DNA of 23,974 nt from Aquitalea sp. (GCA_019232735.1 JAFANL010000188.1:1-23974), one strand, 5' to 3'. Shown: positions 1 to 8,179, counted from the stretch's first letter. Notes: generated by a model not told the origin, from the letters alone. Program-made: numbers and translations.

Positions 1-1
1 A

Positions 2-871
2 CAGGTGATGCGCGACTTCCTGCAGCAGCGTTTCAATGTGCTGCTGTGCTCCACCATCATCGAGACCGGCATCGACATTCCCAATGCCAACACCATCCTG
101 ATCAACCGCGCCGACAAGTTCGGCCTGGCCCAGTTGCACCAGCTGCGTGGCCGGGTGGGCCGCAGCCATCACCAGGCCTATGCCTATCTGCTGACCCCGG
201 AAGGCATGACCAAGGATGCCGGCAAGCGGCTGGAAGCCATCCAGCTGTCCGGCGAGCTGGGGGCAGGCTTCTATCTGGCCATGCACGATATGGAAATCCG
301 CGGCGCGGGCGAAGTGCTGGGCGAAGGCCAGTCCGGCGAGATGCAGGAAGTAGGCTTCTCGCTGTTTACCGAGATGCTGAAGCAGGCGGTGCGCGATCTG
401 AAAAAAGGCCGCGAGCCGGATCTGGACGCCCCGCTGGGCGTGACCACCGAGATCAATATGCACAGCCCGGCACTGCTGCCAGACGGTTATTGCCCGGATG
501 TACATGAACGACTGGTGCTGTACAAGCGCCTGGCCACCTGCGAAACCGAGCCGGAAATCGACGACATCCACGAAGAACTGATCGACCGCTTCGGCCTGCC
601 GCCACAAACGGTCAAAACGCTGATCGAAAGCCATCGTCTGCGCCTGCTGGCCAAGCCGCTGGGCGTAGCCAAGCTGGACGCCAGCGAGGTGGCCATCCAG
701 CTGCAATTCATCAAGAACCCGCCCATCGATCCGATGAAGATCATCCAGCTGATCCAGAGCAAGAAGAACTACAAACTGGCCGGTCAGGACAAGTTGCGGG
801 TGGAGTCAAAAATAGAAGAAGTGGGCCTGCGCGTGGTGCGGGTGAAGGAACTGCTGAAAGAACTCAGCTGA
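2..871 (+). CDS. mfd: Transcription-repair coupling factor Mfd, C-terminal part (5' end outside window)
   Basis: Mfd removes RNA polymerase stalled at DNA lesions and recruits UvrA, coupling transcription to nucleotide excision repair. Only about 289 C-terminal residues are present; the reading frame is open to the left edge, so the gene starts upstream. The visible part begins in the second RecA-like helicase lobe, with motif V (STIIETGIDIPNANTILI) and motif VI (QLHQLRGRVGRS). It then runs into the TRCF C-terminal domain (about residues 150-260 of this fragment, around NMHSPALLPDGYCPDVHERL) and ends in the family's usual K/L-rich tail. The DEAD-box motifs I-IV, the RNA polymerase-interacting region and the UvrB-like module would lie outside the window. 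The stop codon is followed by a strong intrinsic terminator, so mfd is the last gene of its transcript. Confidence 0.96.
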   Translation, partial: QVMRDFLQQRFNVLLCSTIIETGIDIPNANTILINRADKFGLAQLHQLRGRVGRSHHQAYAYLLTPEGMTKDAGKRLEAIQLSGELGAGFYLAMHDMEIRGAGEVLGEGQSGEMQEVGFSLFTEMLKQAVRDLKKGREPDLDAPLGVTTEINMHSPALLPDGYCPDVHERLVLYKRLATCETEPEIDDIHEELIDRFGLPPQTVKTLIESHRLRLLAKPLGVAKLDASEVAIQLQFIKNPPIDPMKIIQLIQSKKNYKLAGQDKLRVESKIEEVGLRVVRVKELLKELS

Positions 872-894
872 TTGCCTCAAGCCGCCTTGGTCAC

Positions 895-926
895 AACGCC
901 TGCCGCCTTGCGCCGCAGGCGTTTTT
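895..926 (+). terminator. Intrinsic terminator of mfd
   Basis: A perfect 9-bp stem, AACGCCTGC (895-903) with GCAGGCGTT (915-923), has an 11-nt loop and a run of five T at 922-926. It lies 24 bp after the mfd stop codon. Confidence 0.85.
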
Positions 927-1033
927 CATTGCCACACCACACCAGCAGCGCACTGGTCCTCGCCCCCATGCCGGGGCTACACTGACAGAGTAATACGCAG
1001 TCTTCCTCATCCTTACAACAACAAGGAAATGCG

Positions 1034-1738
1034 ATGACCCACTCTCTTGGCCCCAGCCCGCTGCTAGGCCGCAGCAGTGACGACGATGACGATGATGATG
1101 TGAAACTGCCCGCCTTCCGCCGCTACGAATCACAAGGCGTGATCCGGCAGATTTCCTATTATCTGTCCGGCGAAATCGTCGACCCCATCCAGTACACCGA
1201 CCTGCTCTACACCCTGCGCACCGCCAGCGCCACCGACCTGATCTTCCTGCACCTGAACACCCCCGGTGGCAATTTCGATACAGGCCTGCAGATCATCAAC
1301 AATATTGCCGCCAGCGACGCTCACGTCATCACCATTCTGGAAGCCCGCGCCTTTTCCATGGGGGCGCTGATCTTCCTGGCGGGTGACGAACTGATCGTGC
1401 ACGATACCTGCCAGCTGATGTTCCACAACTACTCGTCGGCCTCGGTCGGCAAGGGTAATGAACAGGCCGCGCAGGTGATGGCCAGCCGCAAATGGTTCGA
1501 CAAGGTGATGCGCAATGTCTGCCGCCCCTTCCTCACTGATCAGGAACTGGAGCGCATCAGCAAGGGCGAGGACATCTGGCTGGATACCGACGACATCCGC
1601 CGCCGGCTGCTGCATTTGCAGAAAGGTGAACCGGCAGTCAGAAGCCGGAGCAGCAAGAGCAAGGCCGCCAGCGCCGCCACGGACAACGGCACGGCGGCCA
1701 AACCCAGCCGCAAGCCTCGCAGCAGCAAGCCGGACTGA
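1034..1738 (+). CDS. ClpP-like serine peptidase with acidic N-terminus and basic C-terminal tail
   Basis: A 234-residue member of the ClpP/crotonase fold, probably a cytoplasmic Ser-His-Asp peptidase. The family core is visible: NTPGGNFDTGLQI (oxyanion region), ARAFSMGA with the likely nucleophile Ser108, MFHNYSS with His131, and GEDIW with Asp180. His131 to Asp180 is 49 residues, the same spacing as His122-Asp171 in E. coli ClpP. The sequence is otherwise divergent from housekeeping ClpP and looks closer to phage/accessory ClpP-like proteins. Seven consecutive Asp (residues 16-22) precede the core. About 35 Ser/Lys/Arg/Ala-rich, presumably disordered, residues follow it. AAGGAAA at 1023-1029 supports the ATG at 1034. 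It stands alone between the mfd terminator and a convergent chemoreceptor, with no Clp ATPase gene beside it. Partner and substrate are unknown. Confidence 0.85.
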   Translation: MTHSLGPSPLLGRSSDDDDDDDVKLPAFRRYESQGVIRQISYYLSGEIVDPIQYTDLLYTLRTASATDLIFLHLNTPGGNFDTGLQIINNIAASDAHVITILEARAFSMGALIFLAGDELIVHDTCQLMFHNYSSASVGKGNEQAAQVMASRKWFDKVMRNVCRPFLTDQELERISKGEDIWLDTDDIRRRLLHLQKGEPAVRSRSSKSKAASAATDNGTAAKPSRKPRSSKPD

Positions 1739-1765
1739 GGTCCGCTGCCGGGCAGGCTGATGGAC

Positions 1766-1800
1766 ACAGCCCGGCATGGTGCTTGTCCATGCCGGGCTGT
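1766..1800. terminator. Hairpin between convergent genes, probable bidirectional terminator
   Basis: A perfect 14-bp inverted repeat, ACAGCCCGGCATGG (1766-1779) and CCATGCCGGGCTGT (1787-1800), has a 7-nt loop. It sits between the convergent ClpP-like and chemoreceptor genes. Neither side has a proper T tract, so termination is inferred from position and stem strength. Confidence 0.6.
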
Positions 1801-1817
1801 CATGTGCACGGGCTTAC

Positions 1818-3446
1818 CTACAGCTGGAATCTGGCCACACTTTGTTGCAGCGTACCCGATGTGGCCTCCATACGACTGGCGGCGCTAGCCACCGAGGCGA
1901 TGGCAGCTGCATTTTCTTCCGACATCTGGGCAATGGCCTCCACGCTGCGCGACAGACTGCTCGCGGCACTGCGCTGCTCACCCAGCGCATCGGAAATCTC
2001 ATTCATGGCCACGGTCACCTCGGACGACTTGAGGCAGATGTCCTGCATTGATGCCCTGGCCAGGCTGGCGGTATCCGCCACTTTGGCCACATCCTGACTG
2101 GCTTGCTGCATACGCTCTGCCGCCATGGCCGTTTCATGGTCAATGCTGCTGGTGATGCTGGCAATCTCCTGCACCGAGCGTGAAGTCCGTTCCGCCAGTT
2201 TGCGTACCTCATCGGCCACCACGGCAAAACCACGCCCCTGCTCGCCTGCACGTGCCGCTTCAATGGCGGCATTCAGAGCCAGCAGATTGGTCTGATCCGC
2301 CACATCCTTGATCACGGTGGCGATATTGCCTATTCCTTTAACCTGTTCGGACAGATTGATGATGTCGCCGGCCGCATCGCGGATATCGGTGGCTGCCGTC
2401 TGGATATCATCGGTAGCGGCGGCGACATGCATCCCGCCCGTATCAGATGCGGCACCGGCATCGCTGGCCTTACCCGCCGCGCTGCGGGCATTGGATGAAA
2501 CATGTTCGATACTGACTGTCAGTTGTTCCACCGCCGAAGCTGCAGAAGAAGTGGAACTGGATTGCGTATGCACACTGGAGGAAACCTGGTTGCTGGCCGA
2601 AGAAACCTGATACGCGGTCTGGGCGACTTCCTCCGCCCCCCGCATGACCTGGCGGATGATGCCGGCCAATTCAACACGCATTTGCAGCAAGGACTGCATC
2701 AGCTTGCCCAGCTCATCCTGCGGCCCCGGCTGAACATCATCCACTTGCAGATTGCCTGCTGCCACTTTGCCAGCCAGTTGCTGGGCCATCCCGATACGGC
2801 GGGCAAAGTTACCCGCCATGATGACGGCCAAACCGATACCCAATACCACGGCAAGTGCGGCCACCATCAGGATGACCGTGCCGGTGTGGTGCGCCTGCTC
2901 CAGGATATTGCCGACAGCGCCATCCATTTTCTGGTCTTGATGGCGAGACAATTCATTGACGGCATCCTGAAAACCTTTCAGCGATGGACTGAATTCACTT
3001 TTCACGAACGCCAGTGATTTACTGCTGTCATTTTGCTTTAACAACGCAAACAGCGGGCCATATTTACTGCGAATCGCGACACGGGCAGTCTTGATCTGTT
3101 CAAACAGTTGTTTTCCTTCTGCTGACTTGACCAATAACGATAATTTCTCCATATCATCACTATTGCCTTGAGCACTGGCTTTGATGCTATCAACCAGCTT
3201 GTCAACTTGGGCAGCATTGCTTTCCAGTGCCGCCTGATAGGCCAGATCCTCGACAATAATCGAACGCTTGACCAGATTATTGGCCAATTGTGCCTTGGGA
3301 TAGATATCACTTTCGATCAAACCAGCCTGATCTGCCAACGCAGATACCCCAAGGCCGGCATTGACACCGATTAACAACATCAGGGCAATAATCAAGCCAA
3401 ATCCGGCAAAAAATTTGCTGCGAATACTCATATTACTGATAGACAT
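1818..3446 (-). CDS. Methyl-accepting chemotaxis protein
   Basis: A transmembrane chemoreceptor of 542 residues that would signal through CheW/CheA. Domain order: a short basic N-terminus, TM1 (about 12-33), a periplasmic four-helix-bundle sensor of about 150 residues (4HB_MCP type), TM2 (about 188-210), a HAMP domain, then the coiled-coil methylation and signalling domain. The hairpin tip is clear: DQTNLLALNAAIEAARAGEQ followed by GRGFAVVADEVRKLAERT. The C-terminus ends in ARFQL, so there is no CheR-binding pentapeptide tether. An in-frame start 12 codons upstream exists, but the ATG at 3446 is preferred because AGAGAG lies 9-14 nt before it and the next residues, MSISNMSIRSKFF, suit an inner-membrane N-terminus. 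The ligand cannot be told from sequence. No other che or flagellar genes are nearby, so it is an orphan receptor locus. Confidence 0.95.
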   Translation of the reverse strand: MSISNMSIRSKFFAGFGLIIALMLLIGVNAGLGVSALADQAGLIESDIYPKAQLANNLVKRSIIVEDLAYQAALESNAAQVDKLVDSIKASAQGNSDDMEKLSLLVKSAEGKQLFEQIKTARVAIRSKYGPLFALLKQNDSSKSLAFVKSEFSPSLKGFQDAVNELSRHQDQKMDGAVGNILEQAHHTGTVILMVAALAVVLGIGLAVIMAGNFARRIGMAQQLAGKVAAGNLQVDDVQPGPQDELGKLMQSLLQMRVELAGIIRQVMRGAEEVAQTAYQVSSASNQVSSSVHTQSSSTSSAASAVEQLTVSIEHVSSNARSAAGKASDAGAASDTGGMHVAAATDDIQTAATDIRDAAGDIINLSEQVKGIGNIATVIKDVADQTNLLALNAAIEAARAGEQGRGFAVVADEVRKLAERTSRSVQEIASITSSIDHETAMAAERMQQASQDVAKVADTASLARASMQDICLKSSEVTVAMNEISDALGEQRSAASSLSRSVEAIAQMSEENAAAIASVASAASRMEATSGTLQQSVARFQL

Positions 3447-3865
3447 TGCTTGCACTCTCTGTCGTGAAGGGACCACAGCCAAACGGCTAAGTCCTTGAAG
3501 TCCAAATTTTTGTTTTATATTAATTGCTTAAATTTGATGTGCATATTATCAATTATGCAATAAAAATATGGCATTATTTTTTCATTTACATTAATTGAAA
3601 CAATTACATAAAATAATGGCAATAGCAAAAATAATCATTTCAGACAAACAGCCCAGCATCATGGCCTGTCGGTAAAATTGCTGTAGCCACACCCACCGGG
3701 CAATAACACAAGAAAAAAGCTTGAGGGGCAGAAAACCATTGAGAAAACGGCAAGCAGGATCAAGATGGAACTGTCGGTCGCCAACACTCAGGCGGCCAAT
3801 CAAACAAGTGCTTCAGACTTGCGCGGTAAATACAAGCGAGGCATGACAACAAGCTTGCCAATGGC

Positions 3866-3893
3866 TTGCAATCAGCAACACCCACTCTATACT
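3866..3893 (+). promoter_or_regulatory. Sigma-70-like promoter for the membrane protein/phosphoesterase pair
   Basis: A -35 box TTGCAA (3866-3871) and a -10 box TATACT (3888-3893) are separated by 16 bp. Initiation near 3900 would give an untranslated leader of about 130 nt before the ATG at 4030. Confidence 0.5.
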
Positions 3894-3922
3894 GCAAACT
3901 GTTTAAACCAATAACACCGCTT

Positions 3923-3948
3923 CCCATCCTGTCATCCAGCAGGATGGG
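3923..3948 (+). promoter_or_regulatory. Leader hairpin upstream of the membrane protein/phosphoesterase pair
   Basis: Perfect 9-bp arms, CCCATCCTG (3923-3931) and CAGGATGGG (3940-3948), flank an 8-nt loop just downstream of the predicted transcription start. No T tract follows, so it is more likely an mRNA 5' stabilising or regulatory structure than a terminator. Confidence 0.4.
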
Positions 3949-4029
3949 GCAGCAGGCAATCGATTGTGCATCGGGGTCATCCACGTGCGTCGGTCATCAA
4001 CCGAGGCACGGTTTCGCCTGGAGACTGCC

Positions 4030-4518
4030 ATGTTCTTGCTGCCTGCCACACCTCGCCTCTATCTGTCAGCCGTGCTCTACGGCCTGCTGCCCGCCACGGC
4101 CCTGGCCGATGCCAGCGGCAATGCCGCGCTGCCGGACGCCTTGACCAACACCCTCCTGATCGGCACTACCATCCTGATCCTGGCCAGTCTGCTGCTGGTG
4201 GTCAAAACCCTGAAAAAACAGGGTTGGAGCCTGGCCCAGGCCCTAGCTGAGGAATCCACGCTGCCAGATGGCAGCCCCACGCCTGCAGCCGGTGATCTGC
4301 CACCACTGATTGCCAGCTCATCCCGCTTGATTGCCCTGATCGGCACGATTGTGCTGGGCAGCTTCTTCGTGGCAACCGGCTATTTCGTGCTCTGGCGCTT
4401 GTGCCATGGCCAGTCGATTGCCCAGGCGAATGATGCCTGGAGCTTTTTTCTGGCCGGGGCGTCCTTGTACCTGCCTTATGGTGCCAACAAGGTCGCTTCC
4501 ATTTTCAAGACCGGCTAG
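4030..4518 (+). CDS. Small exported/inner-membrane protein of unknown function
   Basis: A 162-residue protein I do not recognise. The N-terminus looks like a signal peptide with possible cleavage after ATALA (about residue 26). A hydrophobic helix follows (about 40-58, LLIGTTILILASLLLVV), then a Pro/Ser/Ala-rich hydrophilic loop, a second helix (about 97-120, LIALIGTIVLGSFFVATGYFVL) and a weakly hydrophobic C-terminal segment ending ASLYLPYGANKVASIFKTG. An upstream in-frame ATG at 3964 exists, but GGAG at 4020-4023, six bases before the ATG at 4030, supports the shorter form and gives the better signal sequence. The stop is 9 bp from the next start and overlaps that gene's Shine-Dalgarno sequence, so the two are probably translationally coupled. 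A role as a membrane partner or anchor of the phosphoesterase is inference only. Confidence 0.75.
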   Translation: MFLLPATPRLYLSAVLYGLLPATALADASGNAALPDALTNTLLIGTTILILASLLLVVKTLKKQGWSLAQALAEESTLPDGSPTPAAGDLPPLIASSSRLIALIGTIVLGSFFVATGYFVLWRLCHGQSIAQANDAWSFFLAGASLYLPYGANKVASIFKTG

Positions 4519-4527
4519 GAGCCCGCC

Positions 4528-5922
4528 ATGTCAGCCATCGGCAAGATACGCAAGCTGTTTGTCCTGATGTTGGAAAACCGCTCCTATGACAATATTCTGG
4601 GTTGGTCCGACCTGCGCGGCTGGACACCCGACGGACAGGCGACCCATGCCGATGGCTTGATCGGCAAGCCCCCCTTCAGCAATGTGGATGGCAATGGCAT
4701 CCCGCACACGGTGGCAGCAGGGGCCAGTTTTCGCCTCAGCAGCGACCCAGGCCACGAATTTTCCGATGTGCTGCTGCAGCTATGTGGCAGCCAGGCCGCC
4801 GTTACCACAGAACAATGCCTCAATGACAGCGCCAGTCTGCCCGACAATGGCAGCTACCCCGCGCTGGCCACCACGGCACAGCAGGCTGGCTTTGCCCGCT
4901 GCCTGTCGGCACACCAGCAGGACGTCGCCAGTGCCATGCGCGGTTTCAGCCCGGAACAGTTGCCGGTGCTGAATTTTCTGGCACACCAGTTTGCCGTTTG
5001 CGACCGCTGGTTCTCCAGCGTGCCGGGCCCCACCTGGCCCAACCGTTTCTTTGCCCTGGCCGCGACCTCATGGGGGCTGGATCACTCTCCCTCCAGCAAC
5101 CGCATCCTGGCCTCGGATATTTTTGATGGCGAAAAATTCGGTACCGGCAGCGACTCCCTGCTGACGCGCTTGAATCCGACCGAGTGGCTGGTGGCCTTCG
5201 GCGATCCGCCACCCCAGTCATGGGCCTTGAAAGGCGTGGATGAAGATGCGCGCAAATGGCGCTTCGTCGAACACGATACCCTGTTGCAAAAGCTGCAGGA
5301 CGGCAAGCTGGATGACGAGCGCTTCATCTTCATCGAGCCGCGCTATGATGCGCTGGGCAATTTCCGCAATGGGGAATCCATGCATCCGGTGGGTGATGTG
5401 CGCAATGGCGAGGCCCTGGTCAAGCGCATCTACGAAGCCATCAAGTCCTCCCGCTACTGGGATGAATCGGCCCTGCTCATCGTTTTTGACGAACATGGCG
5501 GCTTCTTCGATCACGTTCTGCCAGATCCCCGCAGTGTGAGTGGCCTGCCACAGCTACAAGCCCAGCCACCCGGCCCACTCAGCATGCACAACTTCCGCTT
5601 CGACCAGTTCGGCCTGCGGGTACCCGCCATCATCGTGTCGCCCTATATCCGCCAGGCCACCATCGATCACGATTGCTACGACCATGCCGCCATTGCCCGC
5701 ACCCTGGCGCAGATTGCCCGGCCCGGCAGCAGCCAGCCGCTGCTGAACACGCCACGTTATGCCGTGGCCAACAGCTTTGCCCGTGTATTCACGCTCAGCC
5801 GGCCACGCTCGCCAGCCGATATCCCGCCCTGCCCAGAGCCTTTGCCCTGCAGCGCTGGCTACAGCACGGGCGGCAGCCGGACGGCCCAGGCCTTCAGCAA
5901 TCTCAGTTGGCCGGGCCGCTAG
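4528..5922 (+). CDS. Phosphoesterase family protein (phospholipase C / acid phosphatase type)
   Basis: A 464-residue member of the bacterial phosphoesterase family (phospholipase C / AcpA type, alkaline-phosphatase-like fold), expected to hydrolyse phosphate mono- or diesters. Visible metal and active-site motifs are LMLENRSYDNILG (residues 13-25; Glu16 and Asn17 are likely metal ligands), VPGPTWPNRFF (the Thr would be the nucleophile), FDEHGGFFDHV (Asp/Glu/His cluster) and LRVPAIIVSPYI. It is shorter than the classical roughly 700-residue secreted phospholipases C because it lacks their C-terminal domains. It has no N-terminal signal peptide and no Tat motif: it begins MSAIGKIRKLFVLMLENRS, straight into the catalytic core. 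AGGAG at 4516-4520 overlaps the stop of the upstream membrane protein, which implies coupled expression. It converges with the cupin gene with only 9 bp between stops. The substrate is unknown. Confidence 0.9.
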   Translation: MSAIGKIRKLFVLMLENRSYDNILGWSDLRGWTPDGQATHADGLIGKPPFSNVDGNGIPHTVAAGASFRLSSDPGHEFSDVLLQLCGSQAAVTTEQCLNDSASLPDNGSYPALATTAQQAGFARCLSAHQQDVASAMRGFSPEQLPVLNFLAHQFAVCDRWFSSVPGPTWPNRFFALAATSWGLDHSPSSNRILASDIFDGEKFGTGSDSLLTRLNPTEWLVAFGDPPPQSWALKGVDEDARKWRFVEHDTLLQKLQDGKLDDERFIFIEPRYDALGNFRNGESMHPVGDVRNGEALVKRIYEAIKSSRYWDESALLIVFDEHGGFFDHVLPDPRSVSGLPQLQAQPPGPLSMHNFRFDQFGLRVPAIIVSPYIRQATIDHDCYDHAAIARTLAQIARPGSSQPLLNTPRYAVANSFARVFTLSRPRSPADIPPCPEPLPCSAGYSTGGSRTAQAFSNLSWPGR

Positions 5923-5931
5923 GCAAACCCG

Positions 5932-6261
5932 TCAGTCCACGATGAACAGCCTGGCACCGCTACGGGTGGAAGAACGGTGCGGTTCGCCTTCATCGCTGAC
6001 CTGATAGCTCATGCCGGGGGTCAGCATGAAGCGACGGCCATCGGCCAGTTCGGTCAACAACTCACCCTCCAGACACAACAGGATATGGCCCTTGCGGCAC
6101 CAGTGGTCGGCCAGATAGCCGGGGCTGTATTCCACCATGCGCACCCGGATAGTGCCGAACTGGCAGGTCCGCCATCGCGCCATGCCGCTTTCGCCGGGAT
6201 GCTCGGTCGGGACAATGGCCGACCAGTCGGTTACACCAAAAGGAAAGTCGCTCATCTGCAT
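5932..6261 (-). CDS. DHCW-motif cupin fold protein
   Basis: A 109-residue single-domain cupin. The core reads PGYLADHWCRKGHILLCLEGEL, with Asp52-His53-Trp54-Cys55 and His59 as probable metal or substrate ligands. It is followed by the second cupin strand block, GMSYQVSDEGEPHRSS. This matches the small family known as DHCW-motif cupin fold proteins; its reaction is, as far as I know, uncharacterised. The start is set by GAGGAG about 7 bases before the ATG at 6261. The frame stays open far upstream (to about 6924), but that part is the shadow of the transporter. It lies 98 bp downstream of the EamA transporter on the same strand, so it may be the last gene of the AraC-EamA-cupin group. Confidence 0.85.
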   Translation of the reverse strand: MQMSDFPFGVTDWSAIVPTEHPGESGMARWRTCQFGTIRVRMVEYSPGYLADHWCRKGHILLCLEGELLTELADGRRFMLTPGMSYQVSDEGEPHRSSTRSGARLFIVD

Positions 6262-6359
6262 GGTTTGCTCCTCGGTAGAAAGGAGATGCATTGATGACAG
6301 ATTGCCTGGTCTGTTGGCAAGCATGCTCGGCACAGCAATGCGCATCCCCAGGGCAAAAC

Positions 6360-7289
6360 TCATTGTGCACGTCCTCTTCCCACCCCTGCGGCTGGGCCGG
6401 CACGTCGCCTGACAGGCAAAACCTGCAATAACAAGGCCACCAGCACGCAAGCCATGCCAGACAGCTGCGACGGGCGGATCGCCTCCTGCAACACTCCGGC
6501 AGCGAACAATAGCGCCGACACCGGCATAAGCGCAGTGAACAGCGCAGCTTCGCCCGCGGCAACACGTGCTGCACCGGCATACCACAGTACAAAACCCAGT
6601 ACGGTTGGCACCGCCGCGTAATAAGCCAGACCTAGCAGCGCGGCCGTCGACACCTGCCAGCTCCCCTGCCACTCCAGCAGCGCTGCCGGCAAGGCCAGCA
6701 GCAAGCCCAGCCCGCACAGGAAGGACGACAAGACCAGCGGAGACAAAGGCTGGCGCAAACGACGGTTCAGCAGAATGAATAGCGCTTCGCAGGCCACCGC
6801 CAGCAAGATCAGCCCGTTGCCGGCCAACTCGTCGGCGCGACCAAAAGACAATCCGCTCCCCGTGCGCACAGACACCATCAGTGCCCCCACGCTGCACAGC
6901 AGCAATGCCAGCCCTTGCCGCCATTGCAGGCTTTCACGCAACAACAGCAGCGCCAGCACGCTGGAGACCGCCGGTAATGTCCCCATCAGCACACCGGCAC
7001 TGGCGGCCGAACTCCAGCGGATGCCTGCCAGCAGCAATACGGTATAGCCGACACTGCCTGCCCCCGCCTGCAACAGCAGGATGATCCAGTCATGCCTGCT
7101 CGGTCGTGGCCAGGCGCTACCTCGCCAGTACATCAGTATCAACAATAGCGGCAAGGCCATGCCAAAACGTATGGCGGTGGCCGTAAAGGGGGGGAGGCTG
7201 GCGGACACCAGCTTGCTGACCACGACGGTGCTACCGGCACCCAACATGGCAAGCAGCAGATAAAGATAGGCAATCCAGCGAGATGACAT
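6360..7289 (-). CDS. EamA/DMT-family transporter (first copy)
   Basis: A 309-residue inner-membrane protein with about ten hydrophobic helices arranged as two EamA repeats. This is the drug/metabolite transporter family that typically exports amino acids, purines or small metabolites. The first repeat begins YLYLLLAMLGAGSTVVVSKLV and ends near SVGALMVSVRTG. The second spans about residues 155-292 and is followed by an Arg/Gly-rich cytoplasmic tail. The substrate cannot be predicted. GGAG six bases before the ATG at 7289 supports the start. The gene follows the AraC regulator by 86 bp on the same strand and precedes the cupin by 98 bp. Regulation by that AraC protein is a reasonable inference from adjacency. 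Confidence 0.92.
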   Translation of the reverse strand: MSSRWIAYLYLLLAMLGAGSTVVVSKLVSASLPPFTATAIRFGMALPLLLILMYWRGSAWPRPSRHDWIILLLQAGAGSVGYTVLLLAGIRWSSAASAGVLMGTLPAVSSVLALLLLRESLQWRQGLALLLCSVGALMVSVRTGSGLSFGRADELAGNGLILLAVACEALFILLNRRLRQPLSPLVLSSFLCGLGLLLALPAALLEWQGSWQVSTAALLGLAYYAAVPTVLGFVLWYAGAARVAAGEAALFTALMPVSALLFAAGVLQEAIRPSQLSGMACVLVALLLQVLPVRRRAGPAAGVGRGRAQ

Positions 7290-7375
7290 CGGCGGCTCCA
7301 GTCACAAGCAATGAAACCGCTAGCTAAACCGATGCGGCCACATCCTGGCTTGGACGTTATTGCAGCCGCCGGGGC

Positions 7376-8179
7376 TTAGCACAACGCCCGGAGATAATGA
7401 CCAGGGGTAATGCCAAGACGCTGCAGGAATACGCGGTTCATATGACTTTGATCAGCAAAACCAGCGGCAGCCGCCACATCGGCCAAAGGATGGCCCTGAG
7501 CAATCAGACCACGTGCCAGGCTCAGACGGCGCTGTTGCAGATAGTCATGTGGGCTGCAACCCAGTTCTCGGACAAAGCTGCGCAGCAGACGAAAACGGCT
7601 GATGCCCGCCAGAGTGGCCAGCGCGGCCAGGCTGTGTGCCTGGCAGGGTTCGTCATCCAGTGCGGCCCGTACACGGGAGATCGTGGCGGAACAAGCCGAC
7701 GGCGGTGGGCGATAGCCATGCGCCGGCATCAGCCGGGACAGCAACTGCAACATGGCCTGCTCTTGTTCCAGCCCGGCCTGCCTCTCCCCGCCCAACAGGG
7801 CGAACAGCTGCATGAACTGCTGGCGCAGACCGCTATCCCTCACCTGCGGCAATAGCAGCGGCTGCGAGCCCCCCTCGTGCTCGGCCAGTTCGCCCGCCAG
7901 CTGCTGCCAGACTGTCGGCTGGATGTACAGCATCTGCCAGGCCCGGCCACCATCCTGCAAGGGCCGACCATCGTGCACCTCTCCCGGATTGACCATGATG
8001 ATATCGCCCGGCCCGGCCTCCACCATGCCACGACCACTAAAGGAGCGCTGTGCCCCGCGCAGGATCAGGCCAATGCCAAATTCATCGTGACGATGACGCG
8101 CGAACACTCTCGGGCTGTCAGCCTGCATGGCGTGAATGCCGTGCATGGCGCTAGGGTAATAATCAATGCACTCCGCCAT
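7376..8179 (-). CDS. AraC-family transcriptional regulator
   Basis: A 267-residue regulator. It has an N-terminal AraC-type cupin sensor domain (HRHDEFGIGLILRGAQRSF, then GDIIMVNPGEVHDGRP) and a C-terminal double helix-turn-helix (from about residue 175). The second HTH shows the conserved HPLADVAAAAGFADQSHMNRVF, followed by QRLGITPGHYLRAL. An in-frame start eight codons upstream is possible, but GGGAGGAGGGC directly before the ATG at 8179 decides for the shorter form. It is upstream of, and co-oriented with, an EamA exporter and a cupin protein. That is a common arrangement for regulator/exporter pairs responding to the exported compound. The effector is unknown. Confidence 0.93.
   Translation of the reverse strand: MAECIDYYPSAMHGIHAMQADSPRVFARHRHDEFGIGLILRGAQRSFSGRGMVEAGPGDIIMVNPGEVHDGRPLQDGGRAWQMLYIQPTVWQQLAGELAEHEGGSQPLLLPQVRDSGLRQQFMQLFALLGGERQAGLEQEQAMLQLLSRLMPAHGYRPPPSACSATISRVRAALDDEPCQAHSLAALATLAGISRFRLLRSFVRELGCSPHDYLQQRRLSLARGLIAQGHPLADVAAAAGFADQSHMNRVFLQRLGITPGHYLRALC

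Larger units (their letters stand above)
3447..4029. other. Long divergent intergenic region, AT-rich on the chemoreceptor side
   Basis: These 583 bp separate the chemoreceptor (minus) from the membrane-protein/phosphoesterase pair (plus). About 3500-3620 is strikingly AT-rich compared with the GC-rich genes around it and should hold the chemoreceptor promoter; I could not identify a convincing sigma-28 or sigma-70 box there. The right part contains a sigma-70-like promoter at 3866-3893 and a hairpin at 3923-3948. Short open frames inside lack a good start signal and coding character. Confidence 0.6.

Noticed and set aside
1077..1100. The GAC/GAT repeat considered as a CRISPR-like or satellite repeat
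   Set aside because: It is only about eight trinucleotide units inside a coding region and encodes the Asp run of the ClpP-like protein.
3591..3803. A 70-codon minus-strand frame in the chemoreceptor upstream region
   Set aside because: No ribosome-binding site, AT-rich irregular codon use and no recognised domain; more likely non-coding.
6262..6924. An upstream extension of the cupin frame giving a 330-residue protein
   Set aside because: The extra part lies over the EamA transporter in another frame, and the cupin has a clear Shine-Dalgarno sequence and ATG at 6261.
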